Made by a program: the position numbers and the translations under genes. The notes under the pieces were generated by a model. That model had not been told where the DNA came from, searched no databases, and was given only the letters and a program-made list of their open reading frames with translations. From the NCBI GenBank assembly GCA_903908065.1, contig CAIVQO010000077.1, forward strand, positions 37,381-101,380: a stretch of 64,000 bases of DNA, in the 5' to 3' direction. Shown here one piece after another: positions 27,501 to 35,919 of this stretch (the stretch's first letter is position 1; every line of letters begins with the position of its first letter). This DNA comes from an uncultured beta proteobacterium. Lineage in GTDB: Bacteria; Pseudomonadota; Gammaproteobacteria; Burkholderiales; Rhodocyclaceae.

Positions 27501-28436
27501 TTCCGCCTCGAAGCCATTCTCCAGACGGCGTCCGGCGAGGCGGCCTTCGAGCAGCATCAGGTCGAGTTCCGGCAGGTCGCGACGCAAGCGCAGGCGCACG
27601 TCGGCCAGGCGCACATCGGCCGTGGCGGAGGCCAGCTGCTTGCCGGCAAAGCCCAGCCACAGGCGCAGCGCGCCCTTGCCCTGCGGCAGGGCCACCGGGT
27701 AGTCCACCCACGCGCGCCACACGGCGAGGTCGGCGTAGTCGAGCTCGGCGTAGGCCTCGCCCTTCCATGCGTTGAGCTGGTCGATGTCGCGGCCCTTGAA
27801 GTCGCCGCGCAAGTCGATGCGCGCGGCCAATTTGCGCGGCGGTTCGGCGGTAAGGCCGAAGCGATGGCGGTTGCCACTGTTGTCGAGCTGGAAGTTGAGG
27901 CGCTTCAGCTCCAGCGTCGGCGCGCCGCGCAATTCATCGGTCCAGGCGATGCTGGCATCGCGGATGACGACGCGATCCTGCGCCAGCAGCCAGTCGGCAA
28001 AGCCGTCCTCGTCGCCGGTCTGCGGCGTGATCTCCAGGCCGGCGGCGAAGAAGCGGCCCTGGGCGTCGCGCCGCAACTGGAGGTTGGGCGCATTGAGCTC
28101 CAGTCGCGCCAGGCGCAGTTCCAGGTGCCACAGCGAGCTCCAGGCCAGTTCGGTGTCGACCTCGTCGAAGCCCAGTGCCGGGCGGCCTTCGGCATCGCGG
28201 ATTTCGAAGCCGTCGAGGCGCAGCGCGGGGCGCAGGCCGGCCCAGTGCGCTTCGATCTTGCGGATGCCCACCGGACGGTTGATCGCGCTGCCCAGCATCC
28301 GCTCCAGATCGGGGCGATAGCTTTCGATCTGCGGCAGCACGGCATAGCGCAGGACCAGCACCAGCAGGGCGAAGGCAAAGTACGCCAGGGTCGCGATCCA
28401 GAGCAGCACGCGCAGCAGGCGGCGCAGTGGAAGCAA
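24516..28436 (-). CDS. YhdP family AsmA-like protein
   Basis: N-terminal TM, 1306 aa, C-terminal VNLGAETQDLKVRVQPAVGESIAVGTMIANPVAGA. Confidence 0.88.
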   Translation of the reverse strand: MLPLRRLLRVLLWIATLAYFAFALLVLVLRYAVLPQIESYRPDLERMLGSAINRPVGIRKIEAHWAGLRPALRLDGFEIRDAEGRPALGFDEVDTELAWSSLWHLELRLARLELNAPNLQLRRDAQGRFFAAGLEITPQTGDEDGFADWLLAQDRVVIRDASIAWTDELRGAPTLELKRLNFQLDNSGNRHRFGLTAEPPRKLAARIDLRGDFKGRDIDQLNAWKGEAYAELDYADLAVWRAWVDYPVALPQGKGALRLWLGFAGKQLASATADVRLADVRLRLRRDLPELDLMLLEGRLAGRRLENGFEAELKRLSLSTRDGLTLPETDFKLSWRGAAANRPGQGSATANGLDLGVMAGLAAHLPFDEGSRARLARHAPRGKVFDLKLEWTASAAELAALQKWSVSSRFEGLGLSALGPVPGMAGVNGRVDGNEKGGTLVLDGQKAVFELPTIFADPKLELEAFAAEADWRLANDGLQVRLQKAAFHNRDAAGEASGTWRPLEKGPGQIDMQARITRGSGDAVWRYMPLVVGKNVREWLREAIIGGKASDATLKLRGDLWNFPFRDGKDGIFEVRGKFQDANLRYADAWPEIKQIDGELLFSGQRMLITGKRGSIFGVKLRDVKAEIADLEQHDELLTISGKAAGATADFLRFIEASPVAERIDRFTEDMRAEGNGELDLKLALPLRNLARSKIDGSYRFDGNRLVVDSDLPPLTEVRGALRFSGDHLEARGIRGNLLAMPLSVDIRTGEGGVQVNASGEASVATLRRELPHPVFEHLTGGAKWNGTVRVRKKAAEVKLSSNLVGLSSSLPEPFNKPATEAMNLTFERKPPPEPAARPGARPAAAVRTPPARDAGPASVAAPPLPQDMLDIALGRNVRLQLVRRHEKDRAVITRGLVAIGDTGASLPERNLNLAINLPRIDTDFWRGLMDDKGNARNASALPPLPGIQFDLRAGEAIAQEKSFHDVRISGSRAEGATATRFELKSREVTGSFDWNSAGGGKLTGRIGQFAIPETAASPAVLQARTTEVIDRIPALDITVDQLSFKERALGTVRVAAENREGYWTTRVDVKNDDGALEANGRWRRHTSQADTRVEFKLEAKNLDKLLARIGYPDTVRRGSASLAGNLSWNGTPFTIDYPSLAGNLKLEAAGGQFVKLEPGVGRLLGILSLQSLPRRITLDFRDVFSEGFAFDAIGGQFAVARGVMSTGDLQIRGPSAKVLMSGNVNLGAETQDLKVRVQPAVGESIAVGTMIANPVAGAVVWAAQKLFKDPLDQAFAFEYGVTGSWADPKVEKLSQVPAKPAEESK

Positions 28437-28570
28437 GGCTGGGGTCAGGCGCGAACGTGAGCTCGGATTCGAGATGATGGTCCTGGTGGTCGTGATAACG
28501 GGTGCATGAGGCGGCGCCCGGGCGCAAGATAGAATGCCTGCCGCTGCGCCGAATGCTCAAATTCTAACCG

Positions 28571-31237
28571 ATGGCCTCCCTCCCCGAAATCGCCGAAACA
28601 TCCCGTTACCTGGCGCGCCTGCTGGCCGCCAAGCCCGCCCTGGCGGCGGAAGTCGAGGCCAGCCTGGCGCAGGCGGTGACGGCCGCCGAACTGGCGACCT
28701 GGCTCGATGCGCAGCCGGTCAGCGAAGCCAACCTCAAGCCGCTGTTGCGCCAGCTGAAGCAGCGCGCCTATGCCCGCATCGCGGCACGCGACCTGGGCGG
28801 GCTGGCGCCGCTGGGCGAGGTCACCGAATGCATGACCCTGATCGCCGAGCTGGCGGTGGGTAAGGCGCTCGACGTCCTCGGCCGTGGCCTGCAGGAGCGC
28901 TACGGCCTGCCGCGCAGTGCCGATGGACGCGCCCAGGAGCTGATCGTGATCGGCATGGGCAAGCTGGGCGGGCGCGAGCTCAACGTCTCGTCCGACATCG
29001 ATCTGATCTTCGTCTACCCTGAAGACGGCGACACCGATGGCGCCAAGTCGATTTCCAATTTCGAATACTTCACGCGGCTGGGCCGCGCCCTGATCAACGC
29101 CATTGCCGACGTCACCGAAGACGGCCAGGTGTTCCGCGTCGATATGCGCCTGCGGCCCAACGGCGATTCCGGCCCGCTGGTGTGCTCCTTCGACATGCTG
29201 GAAAACTACTTCGTCACCCAGGGCCGCGAGTGGGAACGCTATGCCTGGATCAAGGCACGGCCGATGACGGGCTCGCGCTGGGACGAGCTGGAAGCCATCC
29301 GCCGGCCCTTCGTCTTTCGCAAGTACCTCGACTTCGGCGCCATCAACGCCATGCGCGAGCTGCACGCGCAGATCCGCCAGGAAGTGGCGAAGAAGGACAA
29401 GGCCGACAACGTCAAGCTCGGCCCCGGCGGCATCCGCGAGATCGAGTTCATCGCCCAGGTGTTCCAGCTGATCCGCGGCGGGCGCGATCCGGCCCTGCAG
29501 ATCAAGCCGACGCTGCAAGTGCTCAGGCTGCTGGCGAGCAATGCCGTGCTGGCTGCCGAGGCCGTGGCCGAACTTGCCGCCGCTTACGATTTCCTGCGCC
29601 GCGTCGAGCACCGCCTGCAATACCTCGATGACGCGCAGACCCACATGCTGCCGACCAGCGACAGCGACCGCGCCATCATTGCGCGGGCCATGGGCTACGG
29701 CTCCTTCGAAGGCCTGCTGGCGGAGCTCGACGACCACCGCGCCAACGTAGCGCGCCATTTCGAGGCAGTGTTCGCCGACCCCAACCGCGGCGAGCACAAG
29801 CTGGCCGGCATGTGGCGTGGCGCCGGCAACGAGGACCAGGACGAGGAATTCGCCCGGCTTGGCTACCGCCAGCCGGCCGAGGCGGCGCAGCGCGTCGCCT
29901 CGCTGCGCGAAGGGCCGCGCTACCAGCAGCTGGCCGCCAGCATCCGCGATCGCTTCGATGCCCTGGTACCGCAGCTGATCCAGGCCGCGGCCGAGATGCC
30001 GAATCCGGATGCAACCCTTTCGCGCAGCCTCGACCTGCTGGAAACCATTTCGCGCCGCGCTGCCTACCTGGCGCTGCTGCAGCAGTATCCGCAGGCGCTG
30101 CGCAAGGTTTCCGAGCTGGTCAGCAGTTCCAGCTGGGCCGCCGAGTATTTGCAGCGCCATCCCATCCTGCTCGACGAACTGCTCGACCCGCGCCTGCTCG
30201 AGGTGCTGCCCGACTGGAGCGGGGTGCGCAGCGCGCTCGAAGCCAGGCTGGCCGAACTGGAACCGGACACCGAGGCGCAGATGGACCTGCTGCGCGAGAC
30301 GCACCACGCCCAGGTCTTCCGTCTGCTGGCGCAGGACGTGGCCGGCCTGTACACGGTGGAGCGCCTGGCCGACCACCTGTCCGAACTGGCCGACATCCTG
30401 CTCGATGCCGCCCTGCGCCACGCCTGGATGAAGATGCTCAAGCGCCATGTCGAGACGCCGAACTTCGCCGTCATCAGCTACGGCAAGCTCGGCGGCAAGG
30501 AGCTCGGCTTCGCCTCCGACCTCGACCTCGTCTTCCTCTTCGACGATCCCTCGCCGGCGGCGGGCGAGAATTACGGCCGGCTGGGTACCCGCCTCAATAC
30601 CTGGCTCTCGGCGCAGACCGCCGCCGGCCAGCTGTTCGAGACCGACCTGCGCCTGCGGCCGAATGGCGAATCCGGGCTGGTGGTCAGTTCGATGGAGGCC
30701 TTCCGCAAGTACCAGCTCGAATCGGCCTGGGTCTGGGAGCACCAGGCCCTGACCCGCGCCCGCTTCTCGGCCGGCGACCCGGCGGTGGGCGAGGCCTTCG
30801 AAAAAATCCGCTGCGAAGTGATGTGCCAGCAGCGCGACCTGGCCAAGCTGCGCGCCGACATCATCGAGATGCGGCAGAAGATGATGGATGCCCACGCCAC
30901 GCGCGGCGACCTGCGCGACACCGTGTTCGACCTCAAGCACGACCCCGGCGGCCTGGTCGATGTGGAATTCATCGTGCAATACCTGGTGCTCGGCTACTCA
31001 CACGCGCACCACGAGCTCACCGGCAACAAGGGCAACATCGCCCTGCTGAAGATGGCCGCCGACGCCGGGCTGATTCCCGCCGAGCTGGCCGAGACCGTGC
31101 GCAACGCCTACCGCGATTACCGCCGCATGCAGCATGGATTGCGCCTCAACGGCACCAAGGCCCGTGTCGCGCCGGAAGAAGTCGGCGCCCGTGTCACGGC
31201 GGTGCGGGAGTTGTGGCGGGTGGTTTTCGGCGGGTAG
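28571..31237 (+). CDS. glnE: Glutamine synthetase adenylyltransferase/adenylyl-removing enzyme
   Basis: VIGMGKLGGRELNVSSDIDLIFVY and SYGKLGGKELGFASDLDLVFLF duplicated NTase motifs. Confidence 0.96.
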   Translation: MASLPEIAETSRYLARLLAAKPALAAEVEASLAQAVTAAELATWLDAQPVSEANLKPLLRQLKQRAYARIAARDLGGLAPLGEVTECMTLIAELAVGKALDVLGRGLQERYGLPRSADGRAQELIVIGMGKLGGRELNVSSDIDLIFVYPEDGDTDGAKSISNFEYFTRLGRALINAIADVTEDGQVFRVDMRLRPNGDSGPLVCSFDMLENYFVTQGREWERYAWIKARPMTGSRWDELEAIRRPFVFRKYLDFGAINAMRELHAQIRQEVAKKDKADNVKLGPGGIREIEFIAQVFQLIRGGRDPALQIKPTLQVLRLLASNAVLAAEAVAELAAAYDFLRRVEHRLQYLDDAQTHMLPTSDSDRAIIARAMGYGSFEGLLAELDDHRANVARHFEAVFADPNRGEHKLAGMWRGAGNEDQDEEFARLGYRQPAEAAQRVASLREGPRYQQLAASIRDRFDALVPQLIQAAAEMPNPDATLSRSLDLLETISRRAAYLALLQQYPQALRKVSELVSSSSWAAEYLQRHPILLDELLDPRLLEVLPDWSGVRSALEARLAELEPDTEAQMDLLRETHHAQVFRLLAQDVAGLYTVERLADHLSELADILLDAALRHAWMKMLKRHVETPNFAVISYGKLGGKELGFASDLDLVFLFDDPSPAAGENYGRLGTRLNTWLSAQTAAGQLFETDLRLRPNGESGLVVSSMEAFRKYQLESAWVWEHQALTRARFSAGDPAVGEAFEKIRCEVMCQQRDLAKLRADIIEMRQKMMDAHATRGDLRDTVFDLKHDPGGLVDVEFIVQYLVLGYSHAHHELTGNKGNIALLKMAADAGLIPAELAETVRNAYRDYRRMQHGLRLNGTKARVAPEEVGARVTAVRELWRVVFGG
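31178..31201 (+). repeat. 24-bp dispersed motif copy (3' end of glnE, more diverged)
   Basis: gaagtcggcgcccgtgtcacggcg. Confidence 0.75.
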
Positions 31238-31683
31238 CGACGGTGGTGGCCGGCAGGCCGCCCGCGTCACCGGCCCGGGTTCGCCGGCCTGCGGCGGTCC
31301 TTGCTGCGGGGCCGCGCCAGGCCGCCGGCGAAACTAGCCGCCGCCGGTAATGCCGGCGACGGCGTCGGACATCGCCAGCGGACACTCCCTGTCACGGCTC
31401 CTCGCCGCGGCGGCTCCCGAGGGCCGGCGCCGCGACCGCCCCGCCGGCTTTGGTCGATCCGTATGCTGGACGGGAACTTGCCACCGGCGTATTCTCGGCG
31501 GGTAATGCCATGGGCAGGAAATTGGCGCCGGTTCGATGCGAAGTTTTTTGGCCGTACTAAATCCGATCATCGGGCTGATTTCAAAAAACTATTTTTTATT
31601 CAAACCAGCTTAGGGGGCGCAATTGATGGATTGCTTTCCGTCTTTTAGGCAGCCGACTTTACGTTAGCCATTTCGGAGAACAC

Positions 31684-32472
31684 ATGGATCCAATTTCAAC
31701 AGTCGGTGCCGGACTTGCAGTAATCGGCTCCAAGGACATCCTTGTGAAAATGCTAGGCCCAACCGCTGACTATGTTGGTGGTGAAGTAAAAGGTCTTGTC
31801 GAGAAATGCAACGTAAATCTGGACGATATTTTTGTCCGAGCGAAAAAGAAACTGGGGGCCCGAATTGATGAAGATGGACAGGTTAGCCCGAGGGTTCTCA
31901 AACATGTAATCGATGAGGGGCGGTTTTGTGAAGATTCAATCGTTGCTGACTACTATGGAGGAGTGCTCGCTTCGTCAAAGACAGAAATCGAACGCGATGA
32001 CCGCGGCGTTTCTGTTCTAGCGACGATCAAGTCATTGTCCGTTTATCAGCTTCGGTTGCACTATCTTTTCTATTCGCTTGTGTACAGCATATACAAGGGC
32101 AAAGGGAAGAGCCTTGGAACAGATCGCGCCCAAATGTCGATCTACATTCCAATGTCGGTCTACCTCGAAGCAATGCAGTTTTCACCATCAGAAGACGCAT
32201 CGGCGATTCTTATTCACTCGGTCGAGGGGTTAGTGAGGTCAGGTCTGGTTGAGTCCAATTTCAATTACGGTAGCCAAGAGTACTTGGCGAAAAGATTTCC
32301 AGCCGCTACCGAACCCGGTGTGATCATGGCCCCGAGTGTGTTTGGAGCCGAGGTCTTTCTTTGGGGACAAGGTGTGAAAGGGGCGACCGGCCACGAGGTA
32401 GTCAAAGGGAATCTTCAACTTCCGCCACCTGAAATATCAATACCGGTTGGTTCCCCGGTTGTTCAGGGCTAA
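31684..32472 (+). CDS. Abi-alpha/DUF4393-like protein, putative abortive infection
   Basis: 262-aa ORF with AT-richer codon usage than its neighbours; resembles DUF4393/Abi-alpha proteins (short N-terminal glycine-rich helix, then EDSIVADYYGGVLASSK). Confidence 0.55.
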   Translation: MDPISTVGAGLAVIGSKDILVKMLGPTADYVGGEVKGLVEKCNVNLDDIFVRAKKKLGARIDEDGQVSPRVLKHVIDEGRFCEDSIVADYYGGVLASSKTEIERDDRGVSVLATIKSLSVYQLRLHYLFYSLVYSIYKGKGKSLGTDRAQMSIYIPMSVYLEAMQFSPSEDASAILIHSVEGLVRSGLVESNFNYGSQEYLAKRFPAATEPGVIMAPSVFGAEVFLWGQGVKGATGHEVVKGNLQLPPPEISIPVGSPVVQG

Positions 32473-32570
32473 CCCATTAGCCAAAAGGGGTCAGAGTGAT
32501 TTGGTCTTCGCAAATTGCTCCGACCGCTTCGATCTTCCTTCGAGATAAATAGGCGACGGACCACGATTCC

Positions 32571-32594
32571 CGCCGTCTTGCCAGCGCCGACTTT
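32571..32594 (-). repeat. 24-bp dispersed motif copy (intergenic, upstream of mazE)
   Basis: aaagtcggcgctggcaagacggcg on the minus strand. Confidence 0.9.
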
Positions 32595-32701
32595 CGGCGG
32601 CTGCAGTCCGGTAGCTGGATCGTTCGACCTTGTTGTCAGCGATTGAAGGCAGCTCCCGTGGTGTGATAACATTGTTGCCACAAATTATTCGAGGGGCTGC
32701 C

Positions 32702-32950
32702 ATGCAAGTGTCGATACGCAAGATCGGAAATTCCCAGGGGGTGCTGATTCCCAAGCCAGTGCTGGCCCAGGTTGGCCTGGATGATGTGGCCGAGTTGCGG
32801 GTCAATAATGGCGTGATCGAAATCCGTCCGGCAAAGCGTAATCCGCGTGAGGGATGGGCCAGGGACAGCCAGCGCATCGCCGAGGCCGGCGATGATGCCT
32901 TGGCATGGCCGGAATTCGCGAACGACGATGACCGGGATCTGGTCTGGTGA
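32702..32950 (+). CDS. mazE: MazE-family antitoxin
   Basis: MQVSIRKIGNSQGVLIPKPVLAQVGL AbrB-type fold. Confidence 0.88.
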   Translation: MQVSIRKIGNSQGVLIPKPVLAQVGLDDVAELRVNNGVIEIRPAKRNPREGWARDSQRIAEAGDDALAWPEFANDDDRDLVW

Positions 32951-33282
32951 GCGGGCCGACGGTAAAGACCGGCGAGATATGGCTGGCCTGCCTCGACCCC
33001 ACGGTAGGCAGCGAAATCCAGAAGACGCGTCCTTGTGTCGTGGTTTCGCCGGCTGAAATGAACGACTATCTGCGCACGGTCATCGTTGCGCCGATGACCA
33101 CGGGTTCGCGCCCTGCGGCGTTTCGCATTCCGCTCAGCTTTCAGGGCAAGTCCGGACTGATTCTGCTGGATCAGCTGCGAACGCTGGACAGGCTGCGACT
33201 GGTCAAGCGACTAGGCGCGGTGCATCCGGCGACGCTGGAGAGGACATTGCACACCTTGCAGGCGACTTTCGCGCCGGTCTGA
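32947..33282 (+). CDS. mazF: MazF/PemK-family endoribonuclease toxin
   Basis: GEIWLACLDPTVGSEIQKTRPCVVVSP, SGLILLDQLRTLDRLRLVKRLG; overlaps the mazE stop. Confidence 0.92.
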   Translation: MSGPTVKTGEIWLACLDPTVGSEIQKTRPCVVVSPAEMNDYLRTVIVAPMTTGSRPAAFRIPLSFQGKSGLILLDQLRTLDRLRLVKRLGAVHPATLERTLHTLQATFAPV

Positions 33283-33295
33283 ACGCGGTTACCGT

Positions 33296-33319
33296 CGCCG
33301 TCCTACCAGCGCCGACTTT
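33296..33319 (-). repeat. 24-bp dispersed motif copy (intergenic, between mazF and argJ)
   Basis: aaagtcggcgctggtaggacggcg on the minus strand. Confidence 0.9.
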
Positions 33320-33378
33320 CGCCGGCAAGCCGCTAAACTGCGCACTTCCCTTGAATTTCCATTGCGCAGGTCCCGATC

Positions 33379-34614
33379 ATGCCCGTCAACTACGCCACCC
33401 CCGCCCCTGAAGCCCTGTTCCCCGTCGCCGGCCTGCGCCTTGGCACTGCCGAGGCGGGCATCCGCAAGAAGGACAGGCGCGACCTGACCCTGGTCGAGCT
33501 GGCGCCGGGTAGCCGCGCCGCCGGGGTGTTTACGCAGAACCGCTGCTGCGCGGCGCCGGTGACGGTGTGCCGCGAACACCTGGCGGGCGACGGCAGCCTG
33601 CGGGCGCTGGTGGTCAATACCGGTATCGCCAACGCAGCCACAGGCGAGCAGGGCATGCGCGCGGCGCGTGAAACGTGCGACGCAGTGGCGGGTCTGCTGG
33701 GTTGTTCGGCACGCGAGGTGCTGCCGTTCTCGACCGGTGTGATCCTAGAACACCTGCCGGTGGATCGGCTGGTTGGCGGGCTGCCGGCGGCCAAGGCGGA
33801 CCTCAAGGCCGACAACTGGCACGCCGCGGCACACGCCATTATGACCACCGACACGGTGGCCAAGGCCGCCTCGCGGCGCATCGAACTGGGCGGCAAGACC
33901 ATCACCGTCACCGGCATCAGCAAGGGCGCGGGCATGATCCGGCCCAACATGGCGACCATGCTCGGCTTTGTCGCCACCGATGCCGGGATTCCGGCCGCGC
34001 TGCTTGCTTCCCTGGCGAAGGATGCCGCGGACCAGAGCTTCAACTGCATCACCGTCGATGGCGATACCTCGACCAATGATTCCTTTGTCGTCATCGCCAC
34101 CGGCGCGGCGGGCCTCGACGTTGACGCCGCGTCGCCCCACTGGCCCGCCTTGCGTGCGGCGGTGTTCGCCGTGGCGCAGGAACTGGCACAGGCCATCGTG
34201 CGCGACGGCGAAGGCGCGACCAAGTTCATCACGGTAAAAGTCGGCGCTGGCGCCACGGCGGAGGAATGCCGCAAGGTGGCCTATGCCATCGGCCATTCGC
34301 CGCTGGTGAAGACGGCCTTCTTCGCCTCCGACCCCAACCTGGGGCGCATCCTCGCCGCGATCGGTTATGCAGGCATTGCCGACCTCGACGCCGCCGGCGT
34401 GCGGGTCTGGCTGGGTTCGGGTACCGAGGACGTGCTGGTCTCGGAAAACGGCGGGCGCGCCGCCAGCTACCGCGAGGAAGACGGCTCGCGCATCATGAAG
34501 AACGCCGAGATCACGGTGCGCGTCGACCTGGGCCGCGGGCAGGCCGCGGCCACGGTGTGGACCTGCGACTTTTCCTACGACTACGTGAAGATCAACGCCG
34601 ATTACAGGAGTTGA
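33379..34614 (+). CDS. argJ: Bifunctional glutamate N-acetyltransferase/amino-acid acetyltransferase
   Basis: [48 protein letters not shown]. Confidence 0.97.
   Translation: MPVNYATPAPEALFPVAGLRLGTAEAGIRKKDRRDLTLVELAPGSRAAGVFTQNRCCAAPVTVCREHLAGDGSLRALVVNTGIANAATGEQGMRAARETCDAVAGLLGCSAREVLPFSTGVILEHLPVDRLVGGLPAAKADLKADNWHAAAHAIMTTDTVAKAASRRIELGGKTITVTGISKGAGMIRPNMATMLGFVATDAGIPAALLASLAKDAADQSFNCITVDGDTSTNDSFVVIATGAAGLDVDAASPHWPALRAAVFAVAQELAQAIVRDGEGATKFITVKVGAGATAEECRKVAYAIGHSPLVKTAFFASDPNLGRILAAIGYAGIADLDAAGVRVWLGSGTEDVLVSENGGRAASYREEDGSRIMKNAEITVRVDLGRGQAAATVWTCDFSYDYVKINADYRS
34237..34260 (+). repeat. 24-bp dispersed motif copy (in argJ)
   Basis: aaagtcggcgctggcgccacggcg. Confidence 0.92.
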
Positions 34615-34622
34615 TTGCGCTG

Positions 34623-35240
34623 ATGGACCAGCTTCCGTTGGCCCTCGGCTGGCTGCTCTACGCCGCGCTGCATTCGCTGCTGGCCGACTTGCGCATCAAG
34701 GCGGCGCTAACGAGGCGGTTTCCCGGTTTCGCGCCGTGGTACCGGCTGGCCTACAACGTCGTGGCGCTGCTGACGGCCCTGCCCCTGATGTGGCTGATGC
34801 GGGCCGCGCCGGGGGCCGAGTTGTGGGCCTGGAACGGTGCCTGGGCCTGGCTGGGCAATGGCCTTGCGGCGGCTGCGCTGTTCGGCGCCATGCAGTCGTC
34901 CAAGGCTTATGCGATGAATGACTTCCTCGGCCTTGGCGTGCTGGGCGGCGACAAGGGAATCGAGCGTGACGTGTTCCGCCTCTCGCCGCCGCACCGCTTC
35001 GTGCGCCACCCCTGGTACAGCTTTGGCCTGGTGATCGTGTGGACCCGCGACATGAACGCGGCGATGCTGGTGTCGGCGCTGGCGATCACCCTTTACTTCG
35101 TGCTTGGCTCCTGGCTGGAAGAGCAGAAGCTGATCGCCATCCACGGCGACACCTACCGGCGCTACCGCGAGCGGGTGCCCGGCCTGCTGCCCCTGCCCTG
35201 GAAATACCTGCGTCGCGAGGAAGCCGATCACTTTCGCTGA
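34623..35240 (+). CDS. Isoprenylcysteine methyltransferase/NnrU-like integral membrane protein
   Basis: PHRFVRHPWYSFGLVIVW and the C-terminal EEQKLIAIHGDTYRRYRERVPGLLP motif. Confidence 0.75.
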   Translation: MDQLPLALGWLLYAALHSLLADLRIKAALTRRFPGFAPWYRLAYNVVALLTALPLMWLMRAAPGAELWAWNGAWAWLGNGLAAAALFGAMQSSKAYAMNDFLGLGVLGGDKGIERDVFRLSPPHRFVRHPWYSFGLVIVWTRDMNAAMLVSALAITLYFVLGSWLEEQKLIAIHGDTYRRYRERVPGLLPLPWKYLRREEADHFR

Positions 35241-35307
35241 GCGGCGGGGCGATCCAGCGGGTACCATTAGGGGTTTCCCGCAAGACAAGAATACGAGGAG
35301 GAAACGC

Positions 35308-35919
35308 ATGATCGCCGACCAGGCCCGCTTCGAGCGCGCCATCGCCCTGTTCGATGCCGCCAATGCCGAAGACCCGAACCAGGACGAGGGGCAGCCCAAG
35401 GAGCTGCTTTACGCCAAACGCATGACCGAGATGATCGCCCGCTATGCACCCGAAGCCGGCGAGGCGGCGCAGCTCGCCGTGCGCGCCCAGCACATCAAGC
35501 GCTGGACCGTGCCGCGCAACAGCTACCCGATGACCAAGGAGGGCTACCACGCCTGGCGTACCGGGCTGTACAAGTTCCACGCCGAGACGGCCGGCGAGCT
35601 GATGCGCCAGGCCGGCTACGACCAGGAGATGATCGACAAGGTGAAGATGGCGGTGGGCAAGCGCCAGCTGAAGGTGAATGCCGATACCCAGATGATGGAA
35701 GACGTCACCGACCTGGTCTTCATCGAGCACTACATGCTCGGTTTTGCCGGCCAGCATGCCGAGTACAGCGAAGAGAAGTGGCTGGACATCATCCGCAAGA
35801 CCTGGAAGAAGATGTCCGAGCGCGCCCATGCCTTTGCCACCGGCGGCGGCATCAAGCTTCCCGAGCCATTGGTACCGCTGATCGTGAAAGCCATCACCCC
35901 CACGGAGGAAAAACAATGA
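35308..35919 (+). CDS. DUF4202 domain-containing protein
   Basis: LLYAKRMTEMIARYAP, AQHIKRWTVPRNSYPMTKEGYHAWR. Confidence 0.82.
   Translation: MIADQARFERAIALFDAANAEDPNQDEGQPKELLYAKRMTEMIARYAPEAGEAAQLAVRAQHIKRWTVPRNSYPMTKEGYHAWRTGLYKFHAETAGELMRQAGYDQEMIDKVKMAVGKRQLKVNADTQMMEDVTDLVFIEHYMLGFAGQHAEYSEEKWLDIIRKTWKKMSERAHAFATGGGIKLPEPLVPLIVKAITPTEEKQ

Noticed and set aside
24804-28460. 1218-aa plus-strand ORF opposite yhdP
   Set aside because: Shadow ORF of a GC-rich gene; no recognisable motifs.
28445-30979. 844-aa minus-strand ORF opposite glnE
   Set aside because: Shadow ORF; glnE on the plus strand is unambiguous.
31632-31660. gcagccgactttacg upstream of the Abi-like ORF as a motif copy
   Set aside because: Only the CCGACTTT end matches; the GCGC core and distal ACGGCG arm are missing.
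32571-32594. 24-bp motif as a simple transcription terminator
   Set aside because: The copy at 32571 can form a short CGCCGA-ctt-TCGGCG hairpin with its flank, but most copies lie inside genes and lack a stem and T-run.
32571-33319. mazEF cassette as an integron gene cassette with attC sites
   Set aside because: No GTTRRRY/RYYYAAC core sites, and the same motif occurs in the middle of housekeeping genes.
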